Part shown: piece after piece, positions 7,443 through 14,660 of the stretch
Numbering within the stretch: the first letter of the stretch is position 1
How the letters are laid out: each line of letters begins with the position of its first letter
Origin: Photobacterium malacitanum
GTDB lineage: Bacteria > Pseudomonadota > Gammaproteobacteria > Enterobacterales > Vibrionaceae
Direction of reading: 5' to 3'
Assembly (NCBI RefSeq): GCF_900185615.1
Contig: NZ_FYAK01000002.1
Location: 124,001-188,000, forward strand
Length of the DNA: 64,000 nt
Translations under genes and position numbers: made by a program
Notes under the pieces: generated by a model
What the model saw: the letters and a program-made list of their open reading frames with translations, nothing else
What the model was told of the DNA's origin: nothing
Databases searched by the model: none

Positions 7443-7641
7443 AAATACTCCATTAAAAGGAGTATTAAAGGTGGCTTAATCGCTGTCTACTTTACTCTGC
7501 CGCGCAGCGGCTTCGTTCAATAAATGCATCAACACGATTTACTACACTCGGCAATCTCAGTTTGCCTTTAGTTTCGGTGATTAAGGCGTTAAAATTCAGT
7601 TAGGTCTGTATAGTAGTAAACGTGTTATGCAGGCGTTAACT
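7443..7641 (+). other. attC-like cassette junction, type C
   Basis: It contains a GCCGC-GCA-GCGGC hairpin and a long imperfect palindrome: CATCAACACGATTTACTAC near 7530-7548 against GTAGTAAACGTGTTATG near 7612-7629. It ends AGGCGTTAACT, with the R' core GTTAACT at 7635-7641. The ending GTGTTATGC...GGCGTTA resembles the 3' end of Vibrio cholerae repeats (VCR-type attC). The R'' complement GCAGTTAAC occurs exactly at 8513-8521. A second GGCGTTA lies near 7590. Confidence 0.65.
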
Positions 7642-7651
7642 GCTTCTCGGT

Positions 7652-8155
7652 TTAAATTAATTCACCGATACTGGCTCTAATGTCTGCAATTGTAATAAAC
7701 AATTTGTTATCAGCGTCTTTGAATGCGGTAAAACCGTATTTTTCATAGAAATACTCAGCGCCATCTTTTGCATCAACAATGACAACAGGAAAGGCGACTG
7801 TTTCACTTGCCATTAATAGTTTTCTTAGCGCATCAATCAAAAGCCACTCACCGAAACCCTGACCTTTATATCTATGGTCAACTGCTAAGCGGGCAATCAA
7901 ACCACCAGAAGTTACACTGTGATGTTTCTTTTGTAATTTAGGTGGTAAATCCTGAATATCAATCGGAGTCATGGTTAATGTGTAATAACCAATAATGTGC
8001 TCTGGGCATTGCTTATCTTCAAGAACAAAAGTACGAGTATTGTCTTTCTTAGCTTGTTGGCTTGCCATAACTTTCAAGTAATTATTGAGTGCGGTAATAC
8101 CACAATCAAAACGATTTCGGTCATGTTTAGCTTTTTCTAATTGGACAGTATTCAT
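7652..8155 (-). CDS. GNAT-family acetyltransferase toxin (TacT/AtaT-like)
   Basis: A 167-residue acetyltransferase whose acetyl-CoA loop reads KGQGFG, preceded by the beta-strand ARLAVD. Length and partner match TacT/AtaT-type toxins, which acetylate aminoacyl-tRNA and stop translation; acting on tRNA is known for the family and inferred here. Its start is coupled to the DUF1778 antitoxin stop at 8155 (1-base overlap). The pair runs against the direction of the other cassettes, common for toxin-antitoxin cassettes that bring their own promoter. The protein appears complete. Confidence 0.88.
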   Translation of the reverse strand: MNTVQLEKAKHDRNRFDCGITALNNYLKVMASQQAKKDNTRTFVLEDKQCPEHIIGYYTLTMTPIDIQDLPPKLQKKHHSVTSGGLIARLAVDHRYKGQGFGEWLLIDALRKLLMASETVAFPVVIVDAKDGAEYFYEKYGFTAFKDADNKLFITIADIRASIGELI

Positions 8156-8427
8156 TATTGAGTTTTATCCATATAACGTGAAGCAGCTTTTTGTAATTTA
8201 CTATTTGGTTTAGCTGGTTGGTCTAACGCAGTCATTAACGTCATAGCATCTTGTTTACTTAGTTGTAAGGCACGTTCACGTTCCATAATAGTTTTGGCTT
8301 TTTCTACAGCCGCACTAAGCACAAATGAGTTAATGCTAGACATACCGGCAATAGCCGCAGCTTGAGACAGTAGTTCTTGTGTATCAATATCTACACGTGC
8401 TGTAATACGAGGTAATGTAGTCGCCAT
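8155..8427 (-). CDS. DUF1778 antitoxin (TacA-like)
   Basis: About 90 residues from the ATG at 8427; a GGAGATT ribosome site supports it over the ATG at 8439. The N-terminal half (PRITARVDIDTQELLSQAA) is a ribbon-helix-helix DNA-binding domain and the C-terminal tail neutralises the GNAT toxin. It should bind the two palindromes just upstream and repress its own operon together with the toxin. The pair lies within one cassette bounded by GTTAACTGC (7635) and GCAGTTAAC (8513). Confidence 0.88.
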   Translation of the reverse strand: MATTLPRITARVDIDTQELLSQAAAIAGMSSINSFVLSAAVEKAKTIMERERALQLSKQDAMTLMTALDQPAKPNSKLQKAASRYMDKTQ

Positions 8428-8442
8428 AATAATCTCCATTCA

Positions 8443-8512
8443 GTGTCAAAGTGGCACAAGTGAATTGTAGTTTAATTATTATACGCTGACAAGTTTTGTG
8501 TCACTTTGGCAC
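8443..8512 (-). promoter_or_regulatory. Toxin-antitoxin promoter flanked by two operators
   Basis: On the minus strand a -35 TTGTCA (8492-8487) and a -10 TACAAT (8469-8464) are separated by exactly 17 bases. Two copies of a GTGnCA-N3-TGnCAC palindrome (8498-8512 and 8443-8457) flank the promoter. The outer one lies just upstream of the -35 and the inner one lies in the leader before the antitoxin. This is the layout expected for ribbon-helix-helix autorepression. Binding is inferred. Confidence 0.75.
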
Positions 8513-8613
8513 GCAGTTAACAGATAAGGATATGTGTCGCGCAGCCGACACCTATTCGAAGTGTTGGACAAGCCCGAACAGCTTTATATAAGTAAATATT
8601 GGGTACATGAAAA
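8513..8613 (+). other. attC-like junction, type A
   Basis: It begins with R'' GCAGTTAAC, the exact complement of the R' at 7635, then AGATAAGGATATGTGTCG and the hairpin. GCCCGAA lies near 8572 and is complementary to TTCGGGC in the type B blocks. It is followed by the second recombinase block. Confidence 0.6.
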
Positions 8614-8621
8614 TAGAAAAA

Positions 8622-8883
8622 CATAGGACACCCATAACTTTCGTAATCTATTTCGATTAATTCTGACTGTGCTCCATGAATGGGTTTTAATCAGTTGAGC
8701 AAAGTATCGCTTGAGATCATCAGTGGTTAACGTATCAGGTGATTTATCTAAATGGTGAGTAATGCGACGAAGTGCACGACTATAACCATCAATCGTGGCT
8801 GGACGTTTACCTTGTAAAGTTAGGTGGGTAACATGTTGTTCATAAAGATAATATGAACGTTGCTGTTGTTCGTTATTCATCAT
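8622..8883 (-). pseudogene. Truncated tyrosine recombinase, copy 2
   Basis: Almost identical to the remnant at 7183-7442, starting at 8883 and truncated at the same point. It keeps the N-terminal core-binding domain (THSWSTVRINRNRLRK) and lacks the catalytic domain. The frame breaks at CATAGGACACCCATA. Together with the flanks it forms a ~377-bp direct repeat with copy 1, bracketing the toxin-antitoxin cassette, so recombination between the copies could delete that cassette. Confidence 0.7.
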
Positions 8884-9080
8884 AAATACTCCATTAAAAG
8901 GAGTATTAAAGGTGGCTTAATCGCTGTCTACTTTACTCTGCCGCGCAGCGGCTTCGTTCAACAAATACATCAACACGATTTACTACACTCGACGTCTCAG
9001 GTTGTCGGGTGTTTCTCGTTTTAGGGCGTCAATTTTAAGTATAATTGCTTGGTAGTAAACGTGTTATGCAGGCGTTATGT
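8884..9080 (+). other. attC-like cassette junction, type C
   Basis: Same layout as 7443-7641: GCCGC-GCA-GCGGC hairpin, CATCAACACGATTTACTAC, a diverged middle, then GTAGTAAACGTGTTATGCAGGCGTTATGT. The R' core is GTTATGT at 9074-9080. The complement GTAAATATAAC at 10100-10110 matches ten of eleven bases. Confidence 0.65.
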
Positions 9081-9119
9081 TTACTTTAGCTTATGTGCTA
9101 TTACAAAAGGATTTGCCAG

Positions 9120-10097
9120 TTGAAAAAATTTAGAATCGCTGTTGCTTTAACAATGTTTTTATCTCTGTCAGCTAATGCGAATGATGTTGGGTTTAGGAAG
9201 ATAGATAATGTTTCAAAAGATGGTTTATCTATGGCTGTATTGTATCCAACATCTTCGGAACCAAAGGCTGTAGCTTTTGGACCGTTTAAATTAAACGTTG
9301 CAATAGCTGGAGCAATCAAAGATGGTAGTTATCCATTAGCTATTCTATCGCATGGTTCCGGAAGTAGTAGCTTGTCTTATAAGGACATAGCACTTTCTTT
9401 AGTTAAGAATGGTTTCATTGTTGTTATGCCTTCGCATCTTCAAAATAATTATTTAGATAATTCGTTAGAAGGCAAGGTAGAGAACTATGTAAATAGGCCG
9501 AAGCATATTTCAGCATCTATAGACAAAGCATTATCAATACCTAGTTTAAGTTCACATATTGATACACAGAGAATTGCTGTATTAGGGCACTCCATTGGTG
9601 GTTACAGCGCCCTTGTTGTGTCAGGGGGAGTAGCTAGCACCAAAGAATTAATTGATTTGTGCAAAAATGTGCCAACACTATCAGACCCGTATTGTGCACC
9701 AGTGCTTGGAAATTTATTAACTCAAAACGTAATCGTGAACTCTAAAGATGCTCGAATTAGCGCACAAGTATTAATGGCGCCTGTAGGGGCACCATTCTTG
9801 GCAAAGCACTCATTTGAGAATGTAAATATTCCTACTTTATTATTAGTTTCTGAGAAAGATGAGGAGTTAACTGAGAAATACAATTTCAACGTAATAAAAA
9901 ATGGTCTTCAAAATACAGGCTTGTTAACTTATAAAATAATCCCTAATGCCGGCCATTATTCATTTTTAACTGCTTACCCTGATTTTTTAAAAGCTGAGTT
10001 AGGTGTAATTGCACAAGATCCTGATGGTTTTAATCGTGTAGAGTTTCAAAAAAATATTGGAAACGAAATAGCTACTTACCTAAATAAAGTAATGTGA
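9120..10097 (+). CDS. Secreted alpha/beta hydrolase (dienelactone hydrolase-like)
   Basis: 325 residues from a TTG start at 9120, chosen because it gives a clean signal peptide (MKKFRIAVALTMFLSLSANA) and follows AAGGA at a good distance. The nucleophile elbow is GHSIGG with Ser158; SHGSGS near 77-82 looks like the oxyanion part, and the catalytic His lies in NAGHYS near the end. It resembles the COG4188 group of predicted dienelactone hydrolases or chlorophyllase-like esterases. The substrate is unknown. The position after the predicted signal peptide suggests the periplasm. It is alone in its cassette. Confidence 0.8.
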   Translation: MKKFRIAVALTMFLSLSANANDVGFRKIDNVSKDGLSMAVLYPTSSEPKAVAFGPFKLNVAIAGAIKDGSYPLAILSHGSGSSSLSYKDIALSLVKNGFIVVMPSHLQNNYLDNSLEGKVENYVNRPKHISASIDKALSIPSLSSHIDTQRIAVLGHSIGGYSALVVSGGVASTKELIDLCKNVPTLSDPYCAPVLGNLLTQNVIVNSKDARISAQVLMAPVGAPFLAKHSFENVNIPTLLLVSEKDEELTEKYNFNVIKNGLQNTGLLTYKIIPNAGHYSFLTAYPDFLKAELGVIAQDPDGFNRVEFQKNIGNEIATYLNKVM

Positions 10098-10099
10098 AC

Positions 10100-10314
10100 G
10101 TAAATATAACAAATAAGGATATGTGTCGCGCAGCCGACACCTATTTGAAGTGTTGAACAAGCCTGAACAACCTTATATAAGTAAATATTGCGAATGTCAT
10201 GAAAGGTGATACTGAAAAGAAGTCGAGCGTTATCCTTTGCGTTAATGCCATTATCCTTATTATTTTTCGTTTTTATCCGGGGCGAAAAACTCCCGCCAAT
10301 TGCATCACATGCTG
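10100..10314 (+). other. attC-like junction, type A, near full length
   Basis: R'' GTAAATATAAC opens it, followed by AAATAAGGATATGTGTCG and the hairpin, and then about 190 bp shared with 2459-2708 and 11809-12010, ending CGCCAATTGCATCACATGC. A 150-bp element starts directly after. Confidence 0.6.
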
Positions 10315-10464
10315 ACAGGACAGCCATAAAAGTGTTAATGGTTCAACGACCGTCATTTTTTCAATAGTGCATAGATGGGACTCGACTGTTTAATGTCCGC
10401 GAGGGCGATAGGGAATCTACTAACCGCGCGTTGAGTTTTTAAAGCAAAGATATGGCTGTCCTAT
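10315..10464 (+). mobile_element. MITE-like 150-bp element, copy 5
   Basis: It has intact ends (ACAGGACAGCCATA and TATGGCTGTCCTAT). It immediately precedes the next cassette; only about 14 bases separate it from TTAGGT (10479-10484). That TTAGGT complements ACCTAA after the acetyltransferase gene, but the G expected before it is T, so the junction was probably eroded by the insertion. Confidence 0.75.
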
Positions 10465-10509
10465 ATTCTTCTCCGTCTTTAGGTAACCTTCAACAAGCTA
10501 GGTATATAA

Positions 10510-11097
10510 ATGGAAGTATTAAGTAACAGAGAAAAGAGTCATATTAGCGGTCAATTATATAACCCTGACTCAGAGGGTTTGCCTGAAGATAGGCTCAAAG
10601 CGGCCAAGCTGTGCCATCAAATTAGTTCGTGCTTCGATGCTGTTGAGAAGAACGCTTTAATCCAAAGTCTCTTTGGTCGTTCTGATCAAACGACTCAATT
10701 AAATGGAAACTTCTTCTGTGATTATGGTTACAACATCGAAGTTGGCAAAAATTTCTATATGAACACTAACGGTGTCATTTTAGACTGTGGCAAGGTCATT
10801 ATTGGTGATTACGTAATGATAGGGCCAAACGTAACATTGTGTACGGCTGGTCATCCGCTTGATACTGCAACACGCTATACCTATGAAGAGTTTGCAAAAC
10901 CAATTTACATAGCAGACAAGGTTTGGATTGGAGCTAATGTGGTTGTTTTACCTGGGGTAAGTATCGGTTTTGGTGCTGTTGTAGGTGCAGGAAGCGTTGT
11001 CACTAAAGACGTTCCTGAAAATGCAGTCGTGGTGGGTAATCCAGCAAGAGTCGTAAAAGAAAACATCAATGCGATACCGGTTGAAACACGCACCTAA
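10510..11097 (+). CDS. Hexapeptide-repeat sugar O-acetyltransferase (Maa/NodL type)
   Basis: 195 residues with an N-terminal Maa-type cap (residues 1-60), then left-handed beta-helix hexapeptide repeats (NIEVGKNF, VIIGDYVMIGPNV, VWIGANVVVLPGV, AVVGAGSVV). The acetyl-CoA-site His is in CTAGHPL near residue 118. It acetylates a sugar or related hydroxyl acceptor with acetyl-CoA; the acceptor is unknown. The same fold includes xenobiotic acetyltransferases that inactivate chloramphenicol or streptogramins, but the cap argues for the maltose/galactoside branch. The stop lies inside the R'' ACCTAAC (11092-11098). Confidence 0.85.
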   Translation: MEVLSNREKSHISGQLYNPDSEGLPEDRLKAAKLCHQISSCFDAVEKNALIQSLFGRSDQTTQLNGNFFCDYGYNIEVGKNFYMNTNGVILDCGKVIIGDYVMIGPNVTLCTAGHPLDTATRYTYEEFAKPIYIADKVWIGANVVVLPGVSIGFGAVVGAGSVVTKDVPENAVVVGNPARVVKENINAIPVETRT

Positions 11098-11114
11098 CGG
11101 AAAGACAGAGGAAG

Positions 11115-11264
11115 ACAGGACAGCCATAAAAGTGTTAATGGTTCAACGACCGTCATTTTTCAACTCGAGCATAGATGGGACATGATTGTTTAATGCCCGC
11201 GAGGGCGATAGGGAATCTACTAACCGCGCGTTGAGTTTTTAAAGTAAAGGTATGGCTGTCCTAT
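11115..11264 (+). mobile_element. MITE-like 150-bp element, copy 6
   Basis: It runs from ACAGGACAGCCATA to TATGGCTGTCCTAT, interior as in the others with GCCCGCGAGGGC. It starts 16 bases after the R'' of the acetyltransferase cassette, so it has replaced the type A block here. Confidence 0.75.
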
Positions 11265-11304
11265 GTTCCTTGGTGGACAAACAACCTTTTCTAATTTCAA
11301 GTTG

Positions 11305-11335
11305 AGAGAGAGCGTAAGCTAATAAGTTGTTATGT
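11305..11335 (+). other. Cassette junction, R' core
   Basis: The last bases of a type B junction, AATAAGTTGTTATGT, with R' GTTATGT at 11329-11335. The complement ACATAAC is at 11809-11815 after the GNAT gene, with one further base matching. The rest of the B block is missing. Confidence 0.6.
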
Positions 11336-11349
11336 GCTAGGAGGGCAGT

Positions 11350-11814
11350 TTGGACAAAATCTTTATTTCACAATTAGTTGATAGCGATCGAAACTCTGTG
11401 TTTGACTTGCTTCAAAACGAGAAAACTATGAGGTTTTTGGGACCTAGAAGACCTTTGACTGATGCAGAAGCTGAGATTTGGTTTACTAATAAACAACAGG
11501 CAGAAACGAGGTTTGCTTTCAGGTCTATTGAAACTAACGAAATTGTTGGTTTTTGCGGAATTACTCAACTTGATGGCGAGTTAGACTTTGGGTATTTCAT
11601 TCGTCAGAAGTTTTGGGGGCAAGGATTAGCGTCTCTAATGTGCAAGTCCGCAATATCCAATCTAGCCCAATCCATCGACTTAATCCAAGTTAAAATCTTC
11701 ATCGCTTCAGATAATGTGGGTAGCCAAAAAGTGGCGCATAAACTCGGCTGGCAAATAAAGTGCGCAGCTGAGAACGAATTTGAATCAGGGCACTTGTATC
11801 AAATACACACATAA
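11350..11814 (+). CDS. GNAT N-acetyltransferase (RimJ/RimL-like)
   Basis: 154 residues starting at TTG, with AGGAGGG six bases upstream deciding the start. The GNAT core is seen in FGYFIRQKFWGQGLASLM, where WGQGLA is the acetyl-CoA loop, and in VGSQKVAHKLGW, the C-terminal helix typical of RimJ/RimL-like enzymes. It should acetylate an amino group of a protein N-terminus or small molecule; the target is unknown. It is the last cassette of the array on this side. Confidence 0.82.
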   Translation: MDKIFISQLVDSDRNSVFDLLQNEKTMRFLGPRRPLTDAEAEIWFTNKQQAETRFAFRSIETNEIVGFCGITQLDGELDFGYFIRQKFWGQGLASLMCKSAISNLAQSIDLIQVKIFIASDNVGSQKVAHKLGWQIKCAAENEFESGHLYQIHT

Positions 11815-12010
11815 CAGATATGGATATGTGTCGCGCAGCCGACACCTATTCGAAGTGTTGGACAAGCCCGAGCGGCTTTATATAAGTAAATATTGCGAAT
11901 GTCATGAAAGGTGATGCTGAAAAGAAGTCGAGCATTATCTTTATTCTTTTTCGTTTTTATCAGAGTCTAAAAATTCCCGCCAATTGCATCACATGCAGCA
12001 TAGATAAAAG
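11809..12010 (+). other. Terminal attC-like junction; right end of the cassette array
   Basis: R'' ACATAAC overlaps the GNAT stop, then the full type A block follows, ending CGCCAATTGCATCACATGC near 11996. No type B or C block and no further cassette follow; beyond it are ordinary chromosomal genes. This is the end of the array distal to the expected attI. Confidence 0.6.
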
Positions 12011-12133
12011 GTTGCGCCGTTAAACGGATGGCAAGCTAAAATTCGCTATGCTTTCTATGCATAATATTGTTGTGTTTTATTCATTTGTTTCGTTTTTTTG
12101 TTTTCTCTATCATGCGCGTTCTTTTTTTAACGC

Positions 12134-12355
12134 ATGGTGTTCACTATAAATATCAACACATTAATACGATCACAATCTATCAGCGCCCAATTGTTAAGAA
12201 TGGCACTGTTACTCGCTGTAACTTTAGTCGCTGTTCATCATTGTCAGCCTTTGCTAGACGCATTAGCAACTAATGCAACGAGCGGAGGATGCCACCAACA
12301 AAATAGCGTCACGGCTACAGATAAACCAATCCATTGCCATCAACACGAACAATAA
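12134..12355 (+). CDS. Small His/Cys-containing protein before the MFS gene
   Basis: Up to 73 residues; the ATG at 12200 would give 51 residues and a cleaner hydrophobic start (MALLLAVTLVAVHHC). One hydrophobic helix is followed by a short tail with HHC, GGCHQ and HCHQH, which could bind a metal such as copper or zinc. It resembles the small DUF2946-like proteins but the match is weak. It ends 14 bases before the transporter start, so the two are probably cotranscribed. A competing frame at 12067-12273 looks non-coding. Confidence 0.45.
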   Translation: MVFTININTLIRSQSISAQLLRMALLLAVTLVAVHHCQPLLDALATNATSGGCHQQNSVTATDKPIHCHQHEQ

Positions 12356-12369
12356 ATAGAGCACAATCA

Positions 12370-13587
12370 ATGAGTATTTTCCGTTTCCCGCCATTAGTTT
12401 GGCTGGGTATTGGTATTTTAATTTTTAGCTTAGGTATACGACAATCTTTTGGTATTTTTATGATGCCAATTTCAGAGACGTTTGGTACTGGACGTGAATT
12501 CTTTAGTTTTGCAATTGCCCTTCAAAATCTTCTTTTTGGTATGTTTCAACCCTTTATTGGTATGGCTGCAGATCGCTTTGGCTCTCGTCGTATTATCATT
12601 GGTGGCGCAATTGCTTATAGCTTAGGTTTGTATTTAACCTCAATTGCCACAGAGCCTAGTATGCTTTATTTAAGTATTGGCATGCTTATTGGTTTAGGCT
12701 TAAGTGCAACGAGTTATGTAATAATTTTAGGTGCCGTTGCTCAAGTCGTGCCTGCTGAGCATACTGCAAAGGCCTTTGGTCTAACAACGGCTGCGGGTTC
12801 ATTTGGTATGTTTGCGGTGATCCCTGGTGCTCAAGCTTTATTACATAACTTTGACTGGCAAACAGCGATGCAAATTTTCGCATTAAGCTGTTGTGTTATG
12901 GTTGCTTTTGCTTCTTTTATGAAAGTCAGTAAAACCACTGCTGCCAATGCGCCGATTGTTGATAATTCACAAACATTAAAAGAGGCGTTAAAAGAAGCCT
13001 TTACCAATAAAAACTATTGGTTGATCCACATGGGATTTTTTGTGTGTGGTTTTCATGTCATGTTTATCGCCACCCATTTACCGAGTTACCTTGGTGATAA
13101 AGGGTTACCTGCTCAAACAGCAGCGATGGCCTTAGCATACGTAGGGGTCTTTAATATTTTTGGCTCTTATTTTTGGGGCATCATGGGGGATAAATATGAT
13201 AAACGTTATGTAATGACAGCCTTGTACTTAGTACGTACTGTCGTTATTGCTGCCTTTATTACTGTTCCTGTGACGGAAATCACTGCTGTTATTTTTGGTG
13301 GTGCGATTGGTTTTTGTTGGCTAGGTACGGTGCCATTGACATCAGGATTAGTTCGTCAGATCTTTGGAGCACGTTATTTATCAACACTATACGGATTAGT
13401 CTTTTTTACTCATCAAATTGGTAGCTTCCTTGGTGCGTGGGTTGGTGGACGAATTTATGACTTTTACGGTTCATATACCCCAATTTGGTGGTTAACGGTT
13501 GTAATGGCATTTATCGCAGCTTTAATTCACTTACCTATAAATGATAAGCCAGTATTACGATTGCAGTTACAGATGCAAAAGAGCTAA
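12370..13587 (+). CDS. MFS transporter
   Basis: About 405 residues from ATG 12370 (MSIFRFPPLVW); an upstream ATG at 12334 lies within the preceding gene. About 12 membrane helices are visible, with the MFS loop 2-3 motif GMAADRFGSRRI near residues 64-75 and a second copy GIMGDKYDKR in the C-terminal half. It is similar to the oxalate/formate-antiporter-like or monocarboxylate group. The substrate is unknown. A strong terminator lies 43 bases after the stop. Confidence 0.85.
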   Translation: MSIFRFPPLVWLGIGILIFSLGIRQSFGIFMMPISETFGTGREFFSFAIALQNLLFGMFQPFIGMAADRFGSRRIIIGGAIAYSLGLYLTSIATEPSMLYLSIGMLIGLGLSATSYVIILGAVAQVVPAEHTAKAFGLTTAAGSFGMFAVIPGAQALLHNFDWQTAMQIFALSCCVMVAFASFMKVSKTTAANAPIVDNSQTLKEALKEAFTNKNYWLIHMGFFVCGFHVMFIATHLPSYLGDKGLPAQTAAMALAYVGVFNIFGSYFWGIMGDKYDKRYVMTALYLVRTVVIAAFITVPVTEITAVIFGGAIGFCWLGTVPLTSGLVRQIFGARYLSTLYGLVFFTHQIGSFLGAWVGGRIYDFYGSYTPIWWLTVVMAFIAALIHLPINDKPVLRLQLQMQKS

Positions 13588-13630
13588 TAAATCCCCTTTT
13601 CTTTAAGGCAAAGATAAGACTAAAAAAGAC

Positions 13631-13667
13631 AGGACAGCTATATGTTTATATGGCTGTCCTTTTTTAT
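13631..13667 (+). terminator. Rho-independent terminator with element-like arms
   Basis: The stem is AGGACAGCTATAT / ATATGGCTGTCCT with a GTTT loop and a run of T. The arms are nearly the same as the terminal repeats of the 150-bp element in the cassette array, but with no interior. Confidence 0.85.
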
Positions 13668-13851
13668 ATTTTATATAGTAACAGACACATTGATATATAT
13701 GACGTTATTTTAAATTTATAAATATTAAAGGCTAGTTGATAGGGAAAAGCGATTAACAATACAGCTTTTTATGATTATGAGATATTTAAATTTCGTGGTA
13801 TAGGTATTTTTAAGGGAGCGTTTATGCTATTGAGTAATTAAGAGAAGCTAT

Positions 13852-14187
13852 ATGGAAATAAAAAATGACAGTACGTGTATGACTCGCTGTGACAATATTA
13901 CATATAGAGCGCCTAAGTTTCATATTCGTGGTTTTGTGGAATACTTTCTTTGGAAGGATGAATTTAATGAAAAGTATATTCAAATTGTTTCAAAAGAAAT
14001 TGGCCATGATGTTTCTTTAGATGAGGAATATTATTTCTTTTCAATCAGGCAATATAATAATGGTATTTTTTTAGGTATTCTTTGGGGGCTTGATAGACAT
14101 TTAAATAAGAAAAAAATCAAAAGCATCAAGCTGTTATTGACATTGAAAGCTGTAATTCAACATTATAATCAATTAGACAATACATAA
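13852..14187 (+). CDS. Hypothetical protein, 111 residues
   Basis: I do not recognise this protein. It is soluble and Lys/Ile/Tyr-rich, with no signal peptide, membrane helix or known motif. AGAGAAG precedes the ATG at a suitable distance. It stands alone between a terminator on the left and another small gene on the right. Confidence 0.55.
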   Translation: MEIKNDSTCMTRCDNITYRAPKFHIRGFVEYFLWKDEFNEKYIQIVSKEIGHDVSLDEEYYFFSIRQYNNGIFLGILWGLDRHLNKKKIKSIKLLLTLKAVIQHYNQLDNT

Positions 14188-14369
14188 AAAATATTAAATG
14201 TGTACTGAGTGAAGTTTCCCATGACTGTCATTTATTAAGGAATGATTATATCGGGAAGTGAGTTTTTTATAAAATAATAATCAAACAGTGAAATTTTATA
14301 TCCTGCCACTATGTCTAGTTATAAATTAATACTCTAGATAGACACTGTGCTTTTGGGGAAGTGTTAGCT

Positions 14370-14543
14370 ATGAAAACATCTATATTAATTACCAAGAAAG
14401 TGAAATATCAATTACAAAAAAAACTACAAGAAGTTAGAGTTGCTATTCTTTGCGGTAATAAAGAAAAACTGCCTCAACTCTTTATTGAACTAGAATCTGA
14501 GCAGAAAAAATTTGAACAAAGTTATTCAAAGAAAAAAGGGTAA
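14370..14543 (+). CDS. Small basic helical protein, 57 residues
   Basis: The ATG at 14370 is chosen because GGGGAA at 14355-14360 is correctly spaced; the upstream GTG at 14361 abuts it. The protein is Lys/Glu/Gln-rich and likely one helical hairpin (KVKYQLQKKLQEVRVAIL ... FIELESEQKKFEQSY). The function is unknown. Confidence 0.5.
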   Translation: MKTSILITKKVKYQLQKKLQEVRVAILCGNKEKLPQLFIELESEQKKFEQSYSKKKG

Positions 14544-14660
14544 CCATCTACTAATGTTCAATAGTTCTAACAATCATTGCTAATCGCACCGTTATTTTGA
14601 ACATTTCAATATTCTCTTTCCTATTCATATTGCGCAGTAATACATTGCGCAATATGAGAT

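Noticed and set aside
7095-8883. Integron integrase gene
   Set aside because: The two minus-strand fragments hold only the N-terminal domain of a different tyrosine recombinase, lack the catalytic domain and the IntI-specific insert, and are inside spacers.
10076-10327. 83-codon minus-strand frame after the hydrolase
   Set aside because: It lies across a repeated type A block and the end of the element, with no ribosome site.
10510-11097. Chloramphenicol/streptogramin acetyltransferase (XAT)
   Set aside because: The N-terminal Maa-type cap and the motif order fit sugar O-acetyltransferases better.
12067-12273. 68-codon frame before the MFS gene
   Set aside because: It overlaps the His/Cys-containing small protein in another frame, has no ribosome site and ends inside that gene.
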